A stretch of 64,000 nt of DNA from Pseudomonadales bacterium. GTDB taxonomy: Bacteria > Pseudomonadota > Gammaproteobacteria > Pseudomonadales > DC-out160. Numbering within the stretch: the first letter of the stretch is position 1; every line of letters starts with the position of its first letter. Shown here piece after piece: positions 1-8,076 of the stretch. Made by a program: the position numbers and the translations under genes. The DNA is taken from contig JAHRWA010000065.1 of NCBI GenBank assembly GCA_019090455.1, positions 1 to 64,000 on the forward strand, read 5' to 3'. The notes beneath the pieces are model-generated. The model was not told where the DNA came from and made no database searches. It saw only the letters and a program-made list of their open reading frames with translations.

Positions 1-101
1 AACCCAACCCAACCCAACCCTTGTCCACCTCTACTTGGTTGCACTTGCCTTGTGTTTGTGTGTGTACTTGCTTGCTATGAGCCAACCCAACCCAACCCTT
101 G
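1..101. repeat. Two CCCAA repeat blocks at the left edge
   Basis: Two short runs of the pentamer CCCAA, at about 1-20 and 83-99, are each followed by CTTG and lie about 80 bases apart. On the minus strand they read as GGGTT repeats and, in the open frame of the neighbouring gene fragment, both encode Lys-Gly-Trp-Val-Gly-Leu. The runs resemble telomere or minisatellite sequence, but this is a bacterial window edge, so a contig-end artefact or a coding minisatellite is more likely. Confidence 0.6.
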
Positions 102-320
102 CCATTGAGTGAATTACCCCGCAGTGCTATTTTAACAAATCGACCCACCTTATATTGTTTGTTATCTCCCGCATCAACGGACTCAGACCAAGCGGGAATG
201 ATAATCTCCTGTCCTATTAGGTCGTTCATCCGAAAAAGCTAAGGCATGGACTTGTTGAGGAAAAATAAATCCACTAATAGTTAAACCCAGAAGAAAGACA
301 CTAACGACGTAACGCGACAT
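1..320 (-). pseudogene. Frameshifted fragment of a secreted protein, cut by the window edge
   Basis: An ATG at 320 on the minus strand opens a clear signal peptide (hydrophobic core, then HALA before a likely cleavage site) but meets a stop after 45 codons at about 183. Shifting by one base at the run of five A's at 233-237 joins the signal peptide to a frame that stays open to base 1, reading LAFRMNDLIGQEIIIPAW and onwards. This suggests one secreted or periplasmic protein interrupted by a single-base indel. No family was recognised. The indel may be a real mutation, phase variation or a sequencing error. The C-terminus lies outside the window. Confidence 0.5.
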
Positions 321-335
321 ATTTCACATACCTAT

Positions 336-408
336 GATAGATAACACGATGGATAGATAACACAATGGATAGATAAAACAATGGTGGGACAAAAAGACAA
401 TGGTGGGA
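336..408. repeat. 16-bp tandem repeat, three copies, plus a short direct repeat
   Basis: Three adjacent 16-base units starting GATAGATAA (336-351, 352-367, 368-383) differ at only one or two positions. Right after them the 12-mer ACAATGGTGGGA occurs twice (378-389 and 397-408). The array lies between the divergently oriented fragment on the left and the ytoQ-like gene on the right. Besides this array the stretch 321-615 holds only AT-rich sequence and no gene. Confidence 0.8.
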
Positions 409-615
409 TTGTGTTTCGGGGGGATGCTAGCACAGGTTTTTTGATAAAACGGGGATGTTACATAACGTGACAAAAGGAAAACACAGCGAAAAAATTTAGG
501 GTAAATTGTTGAGATAAATGGGTTTACAAATACGGAAAAAAAGAGTGATCAGATTGAACTGAAGAGAAACATCGGTTCTAATCCCACTCTGTAAAAACAA
601 AAACAGGAACAACCC

Positions 616-1059
616 ATGATCTGGAAACTATATCTGTCCGGCGAGATACACACTAGCTGGAGACAAGAAATCATAGACGGTTGCAAAGCCCTCGACCTGC
701 CCGTCACATTTAGCTCAGCGGTCACAGACCATGCCTCTAGCGATGCGGCAGGTGATGTGCTCGGCAAGGAAGAGCTTAGTTTTTGGCGCGATCACAAGTC
801 GGCGAAAGTCAACGCTATGCGCACCAAAACGCTCATCGAGCAATGTGACTTGGCGATCGTTCGGTTTGGCGATAAATATAAACAGTGGAATGCCGCCTTT
901 GATGCGGGATACTGCTCGGCGCTGGGTAAGCCCTACATCACCCTACATGCGGAAGATATCATTCACCCACTGAAGGAAGTCGATGCGGCGGCCATGGCTT
1001 GGGCTACAACTACTGAGCAGGTGATCAAAGTTCTTCGATACGTCATTTCTCAAAAATAA
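616..1059 (+). CDS. YtoQ family protein
   Basis: This 147-residue protein matches the YtoQ family, known from Bacillus subtilis, in length and landmarks. It starts MIWKLYLSGEIHTSWR, has a central NAMRTKTLIEQCDLAIVRFG, then KYKQWNAAFDAGY, and ends near ITLHAEDIIHPLKE. The fold looks like a Rossmann-type nucleoside 2-deoxyribosyltransferase relative, but the biochemical role of the family is not established as far as I know. The ATG at 616 follows an AGGAAC box. It stands alone: the next gene is separated by about 130 bases. The protein is soluble with no export signal. Confidence 0.85.
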   Translation: MIWKLYLSGEIHTSWRQEIIDGCKALDLPVTFSSAVTDHASSDAAGDVLGKEELSFWRDHKSAKVNAMRTKTLIEQCDLAIVRFGDKYKQWNAAFDAGYCSALGKPYITLHAEDIIHPLKEVDAAAMAWATTTEQVIKVLRYVISQK

Positions 1060-1191
1060 GTAAAGAATAGATAGGCATATAAAATTTTCCCCACGCGGTC
1101 CAAAGGCTTGGGATTGATGGAGTTTTGTCTCGACAAAGGAATTGATTACATATCATAATCTCGGACAATTATAATAAAAGGGGGAAGTATC

Positions 1192-2508
1192 ATGTTACTC
1201 AAAAATCCCAATGGATGGAAAGGACCCATTTGGCTACGATTGACGATTTTGATTGGTAGTGTCAACTTATTAACGTTTTGCCAACCTCTGCCTTTATTCT
1301 GGGCTTCCAGCTTAGATGGAGGACATGGCGACTATTTAACTATTCCAATGGAATTAACAAAAGGCGTTTCCGCTGAATTTCATTGGAATGTTGGGTTACT
1401 TGATTCCAGCTACAATGCTGAAGCTATAGAAATCTCCCCCTCTCCAGTGACAGATGTTATCGATTTTTCCGCAGGTAGCTTAACCTTTATTCCACAGACT
1501 AGCGCATACTATGAGGCTGTTTTTAAAGACAACGATGGCGCTATTGTACACCGCTCATCTCTCGGTATAGCAGTCTTACACGAATCTTGCACGGGCACCG
1601 ACCTCGCAGGAGAGCCTTATGCTATCTATCTTGAATTGTGGCTTCCAGATAGCACGAAATTTCCCGAGGCGAATTATCCTGTCGTATTGACACTCGATAC
1701 TTATAGCCACGCGGTAGAGCACTACTTTTTGTCGAATGCAACTGAGCAAGGCTATGTCGCCGCTTCAATTAATTACGGGCGGTCGGCGGAAGCCAGAATG
1801 AGTTGGCCGACACCGTTGCAAGATGCAAAATGTGTGGTGCGATGGCTGCGGGCTAATGCGACGGAACTTAAGATCGATCCCAATGCTATTGCCGCAGTTG
1901 GAGTCGACAGTGTTGGCGGACTTGTTGCTACCATGTTAGGCGTCACCGATGTTTCAACAGATAATGAGAAACAAGATTTAATAAATGAGTTCAATAACGT
2001 TGGACAACCCACTTTTATAGACAATAATGGACAGCCTCCCGTCATTAACGAAGATATCGATGATCGCGTACAAGCGGTCGTCACCATCTCTGGCTTGAAT
2101 CATCCCGAGACTGGCTATTTTGAGTACATCACCCGTTGGGGGGAAGAGTCTGCAAAATCGTGGTACACCTGGTTCTTAGGGGAAGTACCAGTTGAAGGAG
2201 AGATTAACGAAATCTACGACCAGGCGTCTCCCATTTATTATATGGATGCTGACTCAGCGAATAAACCTTATTTAATTATTAATTCAGACTTACGCCCAAA
2301 ACAAAACTGTATGCTGAGAAGCGCCATTGTTGATTCTGGTGGATCAGATGTTACGATGATTCAGGAGACCTCGAGCTTTGATTTGTTTGATGATCAATCT
2401 GACATGTCATCGTTATACCAATTTTTAGATTATAATCTTAAGGGAGGCGCCGAGCCTAATTACACCCAGCAAATTTACGATGATGCTAACTGTGATTTGG
2501 TGTTGTAA
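1192..2508 (+). CDS. Secreted alpha/beta-hydrolase (esterase-like), catalytic histidine not evident
   Basis: The 438-residue product has an N-terminal hydrophobic export segment (about residues 14-38) and then a region of esterase/BD-FAE type. The nucleophile elbow G-V-D-S-V-G-G places the serine at residue 240, and the strand before a C-terminal NSDLR supplies a possible acid. In relatives a His follows in a Gly-Ala-Gly-His type turn about 40 residues later. Here the equivalent stretch reads ETSSFDLFDD and no histidine is present. An N-terminal region of about 140 residues before the hydrolase core looks like a beta-rich accessory domain. A start at 1192 (ATG) follows GGGGGAAGT. A hairpin follows the stop. 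It could be a binding protein rather than an active enzyme. Confidence 0.7.
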   Translation: MLLKNPNGWKGPIWLRLTILIGSVNLLTFCQPLPLFWASSLDGGHGDYLTIPMELTKGVSAEFHWNVGLLDSSYNAEAIEISPSPVTDVIDFSAGSLTFIPQTSAYYEAVFKDNDGAIVHRSSLGIAVLHESCTGTDLAGEPYAIYLELWLPDSTKFPEANYPVVLTLDTYSHAVEHYFLSNATEQGYVAASINYGRSAEARMSWPTPLQDAKCVVRWLRANATELKIDPNAIAAVGVDSVGGLVATMLGVTDVSTDNEKQDLINEFNNVGQPTFIDNNGQPPVINEDIDDRVQAVVTISGLNHPETGYFEYITRWGEESAKSWYTWFLGEVPVEGEINEIYDQASPIYYMDADSANKPYLIINSDLRPKQNCMLRSAIVDSGGSDVTMIQETSSFDLFDDQSDMSSLYQFLDYNLKGGAEPNYTQQIYDDANCDLVL

Positions 2509-2516
2509 TCGACGGC

Positions 2517-2546
2517 TAGATAGAGCCTAAGTAGCGGCTCTATCTA
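2517..2546 (+). terminator. Hairpin after the esterase-like gene
   Basis: An exact 11-bp inverted repeat (TAGATAGAGCC and its complement) with an 8-base loop starts nine bases after the stop codon. There is no good T-run after it, so it may be a weak terminator or an RNA 3'-end stabiliser. Confidence 0.55.
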
Positions 2547-2626
2547 ACGCGAAAAATTGTTAGTTTGGGTTGACCAAGAGGAGGGAGGCCAGGAAAATAG
2601 CCGACATTTTTTATCGGAGTCACAGT

Positions 2627-3202
2627 ATGTATAAAATAATTATTTTAATTTCTGGCCTGCTTCTTTCCTCTTTTACTCTAGGAAAAGAGTTTTTAATTTA
2701 CGGTGATATAGGGCTCGGCGGTGATACTTTAGTGGAAATGGAGTCTGGGGGTGATCTCACTGCAGGTCGATTGCTATATTTAGCGGCTGGTTTCGAGGGT
2801 GAAATTAGTGATGATTTAAAATATATCGCAACATTGGGTTGGAAGTTTGATTCAGTCAATGCAGATAACGGTGAGGCATCGTTTGATCGTTTTCCGCTTG
2901 AGCTTATGATCATCCAATCATTTGAAAATATTGAGATTGGAGGGGGTATAAGCTATCACTTAAATCCTAAATATGACATTGAAGTAGATGGCTTCATTAA
3001 CGAGTCTTATCGTTTTAAAAGTGCGTTAGGTAGCACGATCTATGTGGGGTTTCATATAGATGAGCAGCAAGTTATGGGTTTACGCTATACCAATATTGAG
3101 TATAAGACGAAAGAATTATTCATCATAGAAAATAACTTCACTACTAGTATTGATGGCAACAGTGTTGCCTTATTCTACAAATTTAAGTTTGGAGAGAAAT
3201 AA
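2627..3202 (+). CDS. Outer-membrane beta-barrel-like secreted protein
   Basis: The chosen ATG at 2627 follows GGAG at 2616-2619 and starts a classic signal peptide (MYKIIILISGLLLSSFTLG). An upstream in-frame TTG at 2570 would add 19 charged residues in front of that signal, which is less likely. The mature part, about 170 residues, alternates polar and hydrophobic residues in short strands (LKYIATLGWKF, IEIGGGISYHL, STIYVGFHI) and ends in a strand with Phe near the C-terminus (ALFYKFKFGEK), as in small outer-membrane barrels. No specific family was recognised. It follows the esterase-like gene after a hairpin and may be separately transcribed. Confidence 0.65.
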   Translation: MYKIIILISGLLLSSFTLGKEFLIYGDIGLGGDTLVEMESGGDLTAGRLLYLAAGFEGEISDDLKYIATLGWKFDSVNADNGEASFDRFPLELMIIQSFENIEIGGGISYHLNPKYDIEVDGFINESYRFKSALGSTIYVGFHIDEQQVMGLRYTNIEYKTKELFIIENNFTTSIDGNSVALFYKFKFGEK

Positions 3203-3285
3203 GAAAAAGTATCGCAATAAGCTCTTCTTTGTTTTTGGCGAAAAGCACAATACAATTTTCTTTGTTCGCAACACTATCCCACTCC

Positions 3286-3324
3286 TAGGCTTTCGTTTTT
3301 TATAGCGAAGCCTACCCCCCCCCC
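3286..3324. other. Imperfect hairpin followed by a run of ten C
   Basis: TAGGCTT at 3286-3292 pairs with AAGCCTA at 3308-3314 around a T-rich loop, and is immediately followed by ten consecutive C at 3315-3324. The position between two genes on the same strand would fit a weak terminator, but the homopolymer itself is length-unstable and may be misread. Confidence 0.35.
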
Positions 3325-3438
3325 ATACTCTCTTTATTCCCGAGTACTTAGTCATGTGTAGAGTCCGTAACGTCGAATTTGAATTCAATAATGATCTTTG
3401 ATCTAATGAATCAAAGATCACAACCAAAGGAAATAGTT

Positions 3439-3822
3439 ATGCGTTTACTTCATACCATGTTGAGAGTGTCGGATTTGGATAAGTCGATCGACTTTTATCA
3501 ATCATTGTTAGGCATGACATTGCATCGGAAAATGGATTTTCCCAGTGGTCGTTTTACTTTAGCTTTTTTAGGCTATGGCGATGAAAAGGAAACCACGGCG
3601 CTCGAGTTGACTTACAATTGGGATACGAAAAGTTATGAAATGGGGGATGCCTTTGGGCATATCGCTATCGCCGTGGATGATGTGTACAAAGCTTGCGAAA
3701 CGATTATGGCGAAGGGCGGTGAGGTTGTTCGTGAAGCCGGACCCATGCAGCACGGCAGTACGGTGTTGGCATTTGTTAAGGACCCTGACGGTTATATGAT
3801 TGAGCTTTTGGATATTGCTTGA
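3439..3822 (+). CDS. gloA: Glyoxalase I (lactoylglutathione lyase)
   Basis: Glyoxalase I isomerises the hemithioacetal of methylglyoxal and glutathione to S-lactoylglutathione in the cytosol. The 127-residue protein keeps all four metal ligands at the same numbers as Escherichia coli GloA: His5 (MRLLH), Glu56 (TALELTYN), His74 (AFGHIAIAV) and Glu122 (YMIELLD). It is the short, bacterial, nickel/cobalt-type form without the extra loops of zinc enzymes. The ATG at 3439 follows AAAGGAAA. An in-frame ATG at 3379 lacks a ribosome-binding site and would place extra residues before the conserved N-terminus. The gene stands alone. Confidence 0.95.
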   Translation: MRLLHTMLRVSDLDKSIDFYQSLLGMTLHRKMDFPSGRFTLAFLGYGDEKETTALELTYNWDTKSYEMGDAFGHIAIAVDDVYKACETIMAKGGEVVREAGPMQHGSTVLAFVKDPDGYMIELLDIA

Positions 3823-3877
3823 TTTGGGTATTGCGTGATTAGGTGAGAAGGATTTAGATCTGAAAAGTTCTCAAAAA

Positions 3878-5644
3878 TTATTTTGTTTTTGTAAACAATC
3901 GAAATGATAACGTCATGAGCAAGAATAACCCGAAATAGGTTAGCGTGCCGCCGCCTCCACCGCTAGATGTCGTACCTGAGGTGTTATCGCTGGTGTCGCC
4001 GCCGCCACTGTTGATGGTGCCGCTAACCGTGATGGTTATAGTATCGGAGGCGGTAGCGCCAAGGTCATCGGTTACCGTGAGTTGGATGACGATTGTATCT
4101 GCTGCAGAGGGCGCAACGACTGTGGGTTTTGATGAAGTGGCATTGAGAATGGTGGCTGTTGCCGCGCCACTAATCTGTAACCAGCTGTATGACGAGATGC
4201 TGCCATCGCTGTCGCTACTACCACTACCATCGAGACCGACACTGGCGTTAGTTGCCACAGTCTGATCACTGCCTGAATCGGCAGTGGGTGCAAAATTGTT
4301 GGTAACGGTACCCGCGGGTAGAATGGTGGTGATTTCAGTGTCGCTATTATTCGTTGGGCTGGAATCGACAATGCTGGCGTGTACGGTGGCGTTGTGGGTG
4401 ACGCTTCCCGTTTCGCTGACGGAAAGCGAGAAGCTAATATTGGCAATGCCACCTGAGGCAATAGTGCCGAGATCGCAGTTGATACTGGATGACGTGGAAG
4501 AGCAACTACCTTGGCTGGGGTTGGCACTGAGGAAAGTGAGTCCTGAGGGAATAGTATAAGTAAAGGTGCTGGCGTCAGCGCTACTAGTGCCGGAATTCGA
4601 AAGAGTGGCGACCAAAAAGAGAGTGTCGTCAGTGTCGATGGGATCGGATGAATCAGTCAGTACGAGTCCTAAATCAGTAAAGTTACCCCAGCCCATATCG
4701 CTTAGCGCAGCGCCAGCGATCCCGAGGTCATGAATGGCGTCGGAGTAGAATGGCTCCATGAGTTGATCGGGGCTGAGCGCATCGCTGTAATGAGAGACGG
4801 ACGAACCGGATTCGTTTGGGTCGGGCGCGTACATTTGTGGATTGTTTTGATTGAGACCGGAAGTTAGCAGAGTGGAGGCATTGGCTTCTGTTTGTGCGCC
4901 TGCCCATTGCAAGTCTCCCGTAGCTTTGTTCGCTGCAGCGCGTTGCGAATTGGTCATGTCTGAATAGGTCGGCTCTGAGGCTCCATCATGTTCAAGATGA
5001 AAACTGTAGATGTCATCTCTCCCTAGAAAGTAGGCACCTGTGCTGACATTGCCCAGTGCTAAGAATCCCAGCCCATGTACCAACTCATGTATGACGACTG
5101 ATATAAAATCGGTATCCAATCCAGGCGGGTTGGCATCTAAACCGTAATACCAGGTGTCCGTTCCCAGAACGGTGTTGCCATCTACGTCAGAATTAAACTC
5201 GGCATCGATATCGGCGTTACTATTGTCGAGATCACTGCCGCTCAGTTTATTGGCGAGAGCTTGGACGTAATAGATCCCGGATTCGGGCGCATTGTTGAAA
5301 TCAAAATGAATAGTGGTAGGCCCTGCTTGTGCCAGTGTGGCTGAAAACTCCGAGCCGCCCAATGGATCAAAATGGGCATCAACTTCGATATCCACATCAC
5401 TGTGTAGAATCACTGACAGTTTATCTACCGCATATTCGAAGGCAATTCTACGTTGATTGCCTAAGGTGGTGCCGGTGTTATTCCCCACAGGAGACACGGC
5501 AGTGGAGTCGTTAAATCCCTCTTGCGCGTTGTCGACATAATTGATGATGAAAGTGGCCTTACCATAAGCAGCGCTATAGGGGAGGCACAACATACATAGG
5601 AGCGTGGTGACGAACTGATACGTTAATTTGGGTTTCGTGTACAT
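3878..5644 (-). CDS. Secreted zinc metalloprotease with GlyGly-CTERM anchor
   Basis: A signal peptide (residues 1-29) leads into a protease domain with HELVHGLGF at about 186-194, the zinc-binding HExxH of metallopeptidases, and a later SHYSD...LMEPF segment at about 284-299 that resembles the Met-turn region. Residues about 325-445 look like a DUF11-type beta domain (TDSSDPIDTDDTLFLVATLS) and about 452-540 like a PKD/cadherin-like domain (ADSGSDQTV...DGSGSSDSDG). The C-terminus is Ser-Gly-rich, then GGGGG, a hydrophobic segment and FRLFTKTK: a GlyGly-CTERM tail, known to be processed by a rhombosortase after type II secretion. No rhombosortase is in the window. A GTG directly before the chosen ATG is an alternative start. 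Confidence 0.8.
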   Translation of the reverse strand: MYTKPKLTYQFVTTLLCMLCLPYSAAYGKATFIINYVDNAQEGFNDSTAVSPVGNNTGTTLGNQRRIAFEYAVDKLSVILHSDVDIEVDAHFDPLGGSEFSATLAQAGPTTIHFDFNNAPESGIYYVQALANKLSGSDLDNSNADIDAEFNSDVDGNTVLGTDTWYYGLDANPPGLDTDFISVVIHELVHGLGFLALGNVSTGAYFLGRDDIYSFHLEHDGASEPTYSDMTNSQRAAANKATGDLQWAGAQTEANASTLLTSGLNQNNPQMYAPDPNESGSSVSHYSDALSPDQLMEPFYSDAIHDLGIAGAALSDMGWGNFTDLGLVLTDSSDPIDTDDTLFLVATLSNSGTSSADASTFTYTIPSGLTFLSANPSQGSCSSTSSSINCDLGTIASGGIANISFSLSVSETGSVTHNATVHASIVDSSPTNNSDTEITTILPAGTVTNNFAPTADSGSDQTVATNASVGLDGSGSSDSDGSISSYSWLQISGAATATILNATSSKPTVVAPSAADTIVIQLTVTDDLGATASDTITITVSGTINSGGGDTSDNTSGTTSSGGGGGTLTYFGLFLLMTLSFRLFTKTK

Positions 5645-5715
5645 CACTTCTCACGGGTTCAAGTTGTTTAGTAATCTGGTTTGGATCTTTGTAATCCGTT
5701 TTTCAGGTGCGCGCT

Positions 5716-6117
5716 TTACTCTTTCCGTTCCGTGGACTTCAAAGGGCTGGTTTTTTTTAGGGGTTGTCTAAAATGGCCTTTTACATCGATGATCATGCCA
5801 CCGCCTTCTACATCGCTGGGTCGTTCTTCGAAAGTTACCGGTTCTGCTACGCTGCGGCTGGATATTTGTGATGACTCTATTTGTTGGTTAGACGACGCGG
5901 TATCTTGATCAGAAGGTTTCGAGGTGTATTGTCCCGTGGTGTGATCTCGATAGGCTTTCATACCTTTGCGCAGTTCACTAGTTGTCTCGTTTTGAAGAAC
6001 GCCTATTGCGGAAGACTGAGTATTTTCATCTGGCTGTTGGCACCCTGACAGCATCAGTAGTAGCAGAGCACTGATGAGGGTGGTGGTTATAAACGAGTGT
6101 CTTAATCGTATGGACAT
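5716..6117 (-). CDS. Small lipoprotein of unknown function
   Basis: This 133-residue protein has a hydrophobic N-terminus ending in the lipobox LSGC at residues 22-25, so it should be lipidated and held in the envelope. The rest is Ser/Gln/Glu-rich and probably disordered until a conserved-looking C-terminal block with EGGGMIIDVKGHFRQPL, a pattern I have seen in short hypothetical proteins but cannot name. It lies upstream of the secreted protease on the same strand with about 70 bases between them, so the two may be co-transcribed. No clear ribosome-binding site precedes the ATG at 6117. Confidence 0.65.
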   Translation of the reverse strand: MSIRLRHSFITTTLISALLLLMLSGCQQPDENTQSSAIGVLQNETTSELRKGMKAYRDHTTGQYTSKPSDQDTASSNQQIESSQISSRSVAEPVTFEERPSDVEGGGMIIDVKGHFRQPLKKTSPLKSTERKE

Positions 6118-6389
6118 ATTTTGTTAGACCCAGAGTCAGCAAATTAGGGTAGATAAAATGGGGCTTTACCTCAGTGTAGCATTGATCAAAAATCAATCTA
6201 GCCGAAAATTGAGGGTTAAGGCAATTACGTAACTGAGATACAATCACAGATCGATTTCGATGCCTATAGTTGAATGCCTATAGTTTGATGCTTCATAGCT
6301 GAATGGTTGTAAGCTGAAATCGATGTAGGTCTGAAATAGGCCTAAACCGAGACCTGAAATAGACCGAGAGAAGAAAAGGTGTAAACAGT

Positions 6390-6626
6390 ATGGAAAACGA
6401 AGCTGACCACTTCTATGACGCCCAAGGACTAGTCTGTCCTGAACCGGTGATGATGTTGCATAACAAAGTGAAAGACATGTCCGTAGGGGAAACGCTGCAA
6501 GTGGTTGCCACCGATCCCTCTACGACACGGGATATTCCTAATTTTTGTGAGTTCCTTAGCCACCCACTGATTAAACAATGGGAATCAGACGGTAAGTATT
6601 TTTTTGTGATCCGAAAAGGATCTTAA
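6390..6626 (+). CDS. tusA: TusA-type sulfur carrier
   Basis: TusA proteins pass persulfide sulfur from cysteine desulfurase to the tRNA 2-thiouridine pathway and to other sulfur-using routes. This 78-residue protein has the family signature GLVCPEPV with the acceptor Cys16, and the typical later region ATDPSTTRDIPNFCEFLSH. It is almost the same length as E. coli TusA. An AAAGG box lies about 10 bases before the ATG at 6390. The gene is monocistronic. The last codons overlap the first of three GATCC hairpin repeats. Confidence 0.92.
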   Translation: MENEADHFYDAQGLVCPEPVMMLHNKVKDMSVGETLQVVATDPSTTRDIPNFCEFLSHPLIKQWESDGKYFFVIRKGS

Positions 6627-6697
6627 AGCGGTTCTTGATCCGAAAAGGATCTTAATCCGAGAGGGACCCTAAAAAGGTTTTCGATCCGCAAAGGATC
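6608..6697. repeat. Three GATCC-N5-GGATC mini-hairpins
   Basis: The 15-mer GATCCGAAAAGGATC occurs exactly at 6608-6622 and 6637-6651, and as GATCCGCAAAGGATC at 6683-6697. A degenerate copy lies at about 6654-6667. Each is a 5-bp stem with a 5-base loop. They start inside the last codons of tusA and end just before the converging gene, so they could form stacked transcript-end hairpins. Confidence 0.75.
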
Positions 6698-6720
6698 AGA
6701 AACCGATACTCGATTCTTGC

Positions 6721-7413
6721 CTATGGCTCTATGAGTAGCGAAATGGCTGCCAAGGCGTCGGGGTCTTGTTCTTTGATTTTGTTGGCGATGCGATGCTGGA
6801 AAAAATACTTAAAATCGGGGTGATCCATGGAAGAATAAAGACACTCATCTCCGGGTAATACCGGCGTAGACGATACTATTTCATCGTCTACGAGCATGCT
6901 GTGCAATGTTCCGTCCGCTTGTAGGCGCCAGCTAAAGACCTCAATCAATGAAAAACTTTTAAAGCCGTTGTCTGTGAGGACTGCGTGAGTGCCAATGATA
7001 TCGGGTATCTCTTGGATAATGTCATCGGGTGTGTCTGTCTGGAATTCGTAGTATTCCGCAGAGGTCTCAAGTTCCATAATCTTATGAGCCGGAGCCACAT
7101 AAAAAATATCATCAATACCGGGATCACGATAACCTTCCCATCGACCATTCAATGGATCATTCAGTTCTGTACAGGCGACTATCTCATTGAGCCACGGAAC
7201 CATGCCTACCACCTCACCATCATCGCGAAGAGCCCAGCAGACGATTTTCAAACTGTATAGTTTTCTCGGCGAGGAGTCGTTAGTGTAAAGCATCTCCAGA
7301 CTATCAAACTCTGGTGCGATACGAAGGATCTTTTTCCTTGTGCCCTGTAGGGGCCTACCTGAAAATAGCTCAATGACATTGTTACTGCCTGGAGCGAGGT
7401 TCGGCTTACTCAT
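6721..7413 (-). CDS. Conserved-looking cytosolic protein of unknown function
   Basis: The 230-residue product has no export signal or membrane segment. It reads like two related halves: each has a Trp-Ala/Arg-Leu strand followed by a short Asp-Asp/Gly turn (VCWALRDDGEVVGMVPWLNEIV and SWRLQADGTLHSMLVDDEIV), which suggests an internal duplication. The C-terminal 40 residues (SSMDHPDFKYFFQHRIANKIKE) look helical. I do not recognise the family. The ATG at 7413 is the only sensible start. It converges with tusA across the GATCC repeats. Confidence 0.6.
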   Translation of the reverse strand: MSKPNLAPGSNNVIELFSGRPLQGTRKKILRIAPEFDSLEMLYTNDSSPRKLYSLKIVCWALRDDGEVVGMVPWLNEIVACTELNDPLNGRWEGYRDPGIDDIFYVAPAHKIMELETSAEYYEFQTDTPDDIIQEIPDIIGTHAVLTDNGFKSFSLIEVFSWRLQADGTLHSMLVDDEIVSSTPVLPGDECLYSSMDHPDFKYFFQHRIANKIKEQDPDALAAISLLIEP

Positions 7414-8076
7414 AACGAATACCCTCGTGTCCTAGCCTGGTAAAACTTGTTTCTTAAAAAATACAGTATTTATTCAATATCGTATCTCTTCGAAAAATGC
7501 AGCTATACCGGACCTACTACTAGTTATTGCGTATTCAATTTCACTGCGGCTTTAAAGCGCAGCTGACACTAAATTGCAATGCGTTGATTTAAGTGTAGAT
7601 GTGTCATTTGAATTTGCTTGATAAAAAAAAGGACGATTATTTATAGTGATATAGCTCAAGGACTTAGATAGCAAAGGCGAAAAATTAATTTGTAACCGAG
7701 TGGCGTTAAAACGAAAGAGTATAAAAACTCCTTTCTCTATATCGATTGCAGTTTCGATCTATCGCTTTTTATCTTAGTTTCAAGTGAGTTGTCTTCAGCT
7801 TAAATGACGGTTGTGCGTTAGCCTTGGGTCAGCATAAATGGGTTTCAATGTTTTTGAAAAAAGTGTTTTAGAAAATGAGTATTTTAAAAATACACTATTA
7901 TAGATAGAGTGATACAGATAGGGTGCTTGAAATAAAGAAAATAATTTTGTAAGAAAATGAGCTGTTTAGGCATTAAACTATTCCAATATAATAAACAGTG
8001 CTTACCCTTATAACTGAACTCTATTTCATTATGGTTGATACGGTCAATAGTATCAAAACGTAGAGGGTTCGGTGTG
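7414..8076. other. AT-rich gene-free stretch before the decayed kinase
   Basis: About 660 bases hold no convincing gene on either strand. The sequence is AT-rich, with a near-palindrome at 7879-7893 (GTATTTT around a central A, then AAAATAC), and probably carries divergent promoters for the unknown gene on the left and the kinase on the right. No recognisable riboswitch or RNA gene was seen. Confidence 0.5.

Noticed and set aside
1-101. A linear replicon telomere
   Set aside because: Only a few repeat units, arranged in two separated runs, and within an open reading frame; bacterial telomeres are not built this way.
1773-2087. Minus-strand open frame inside the esterase-like gene
   Set aside because: It is the shadow of the plus-strand gene, with no independent codon pattern or start signal.
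3315-3324. Run of ten C as a phase-variation tract
   Set aside because: It is intergenic, with no promoter elements recognisable around it, so a switch cannot be supported.
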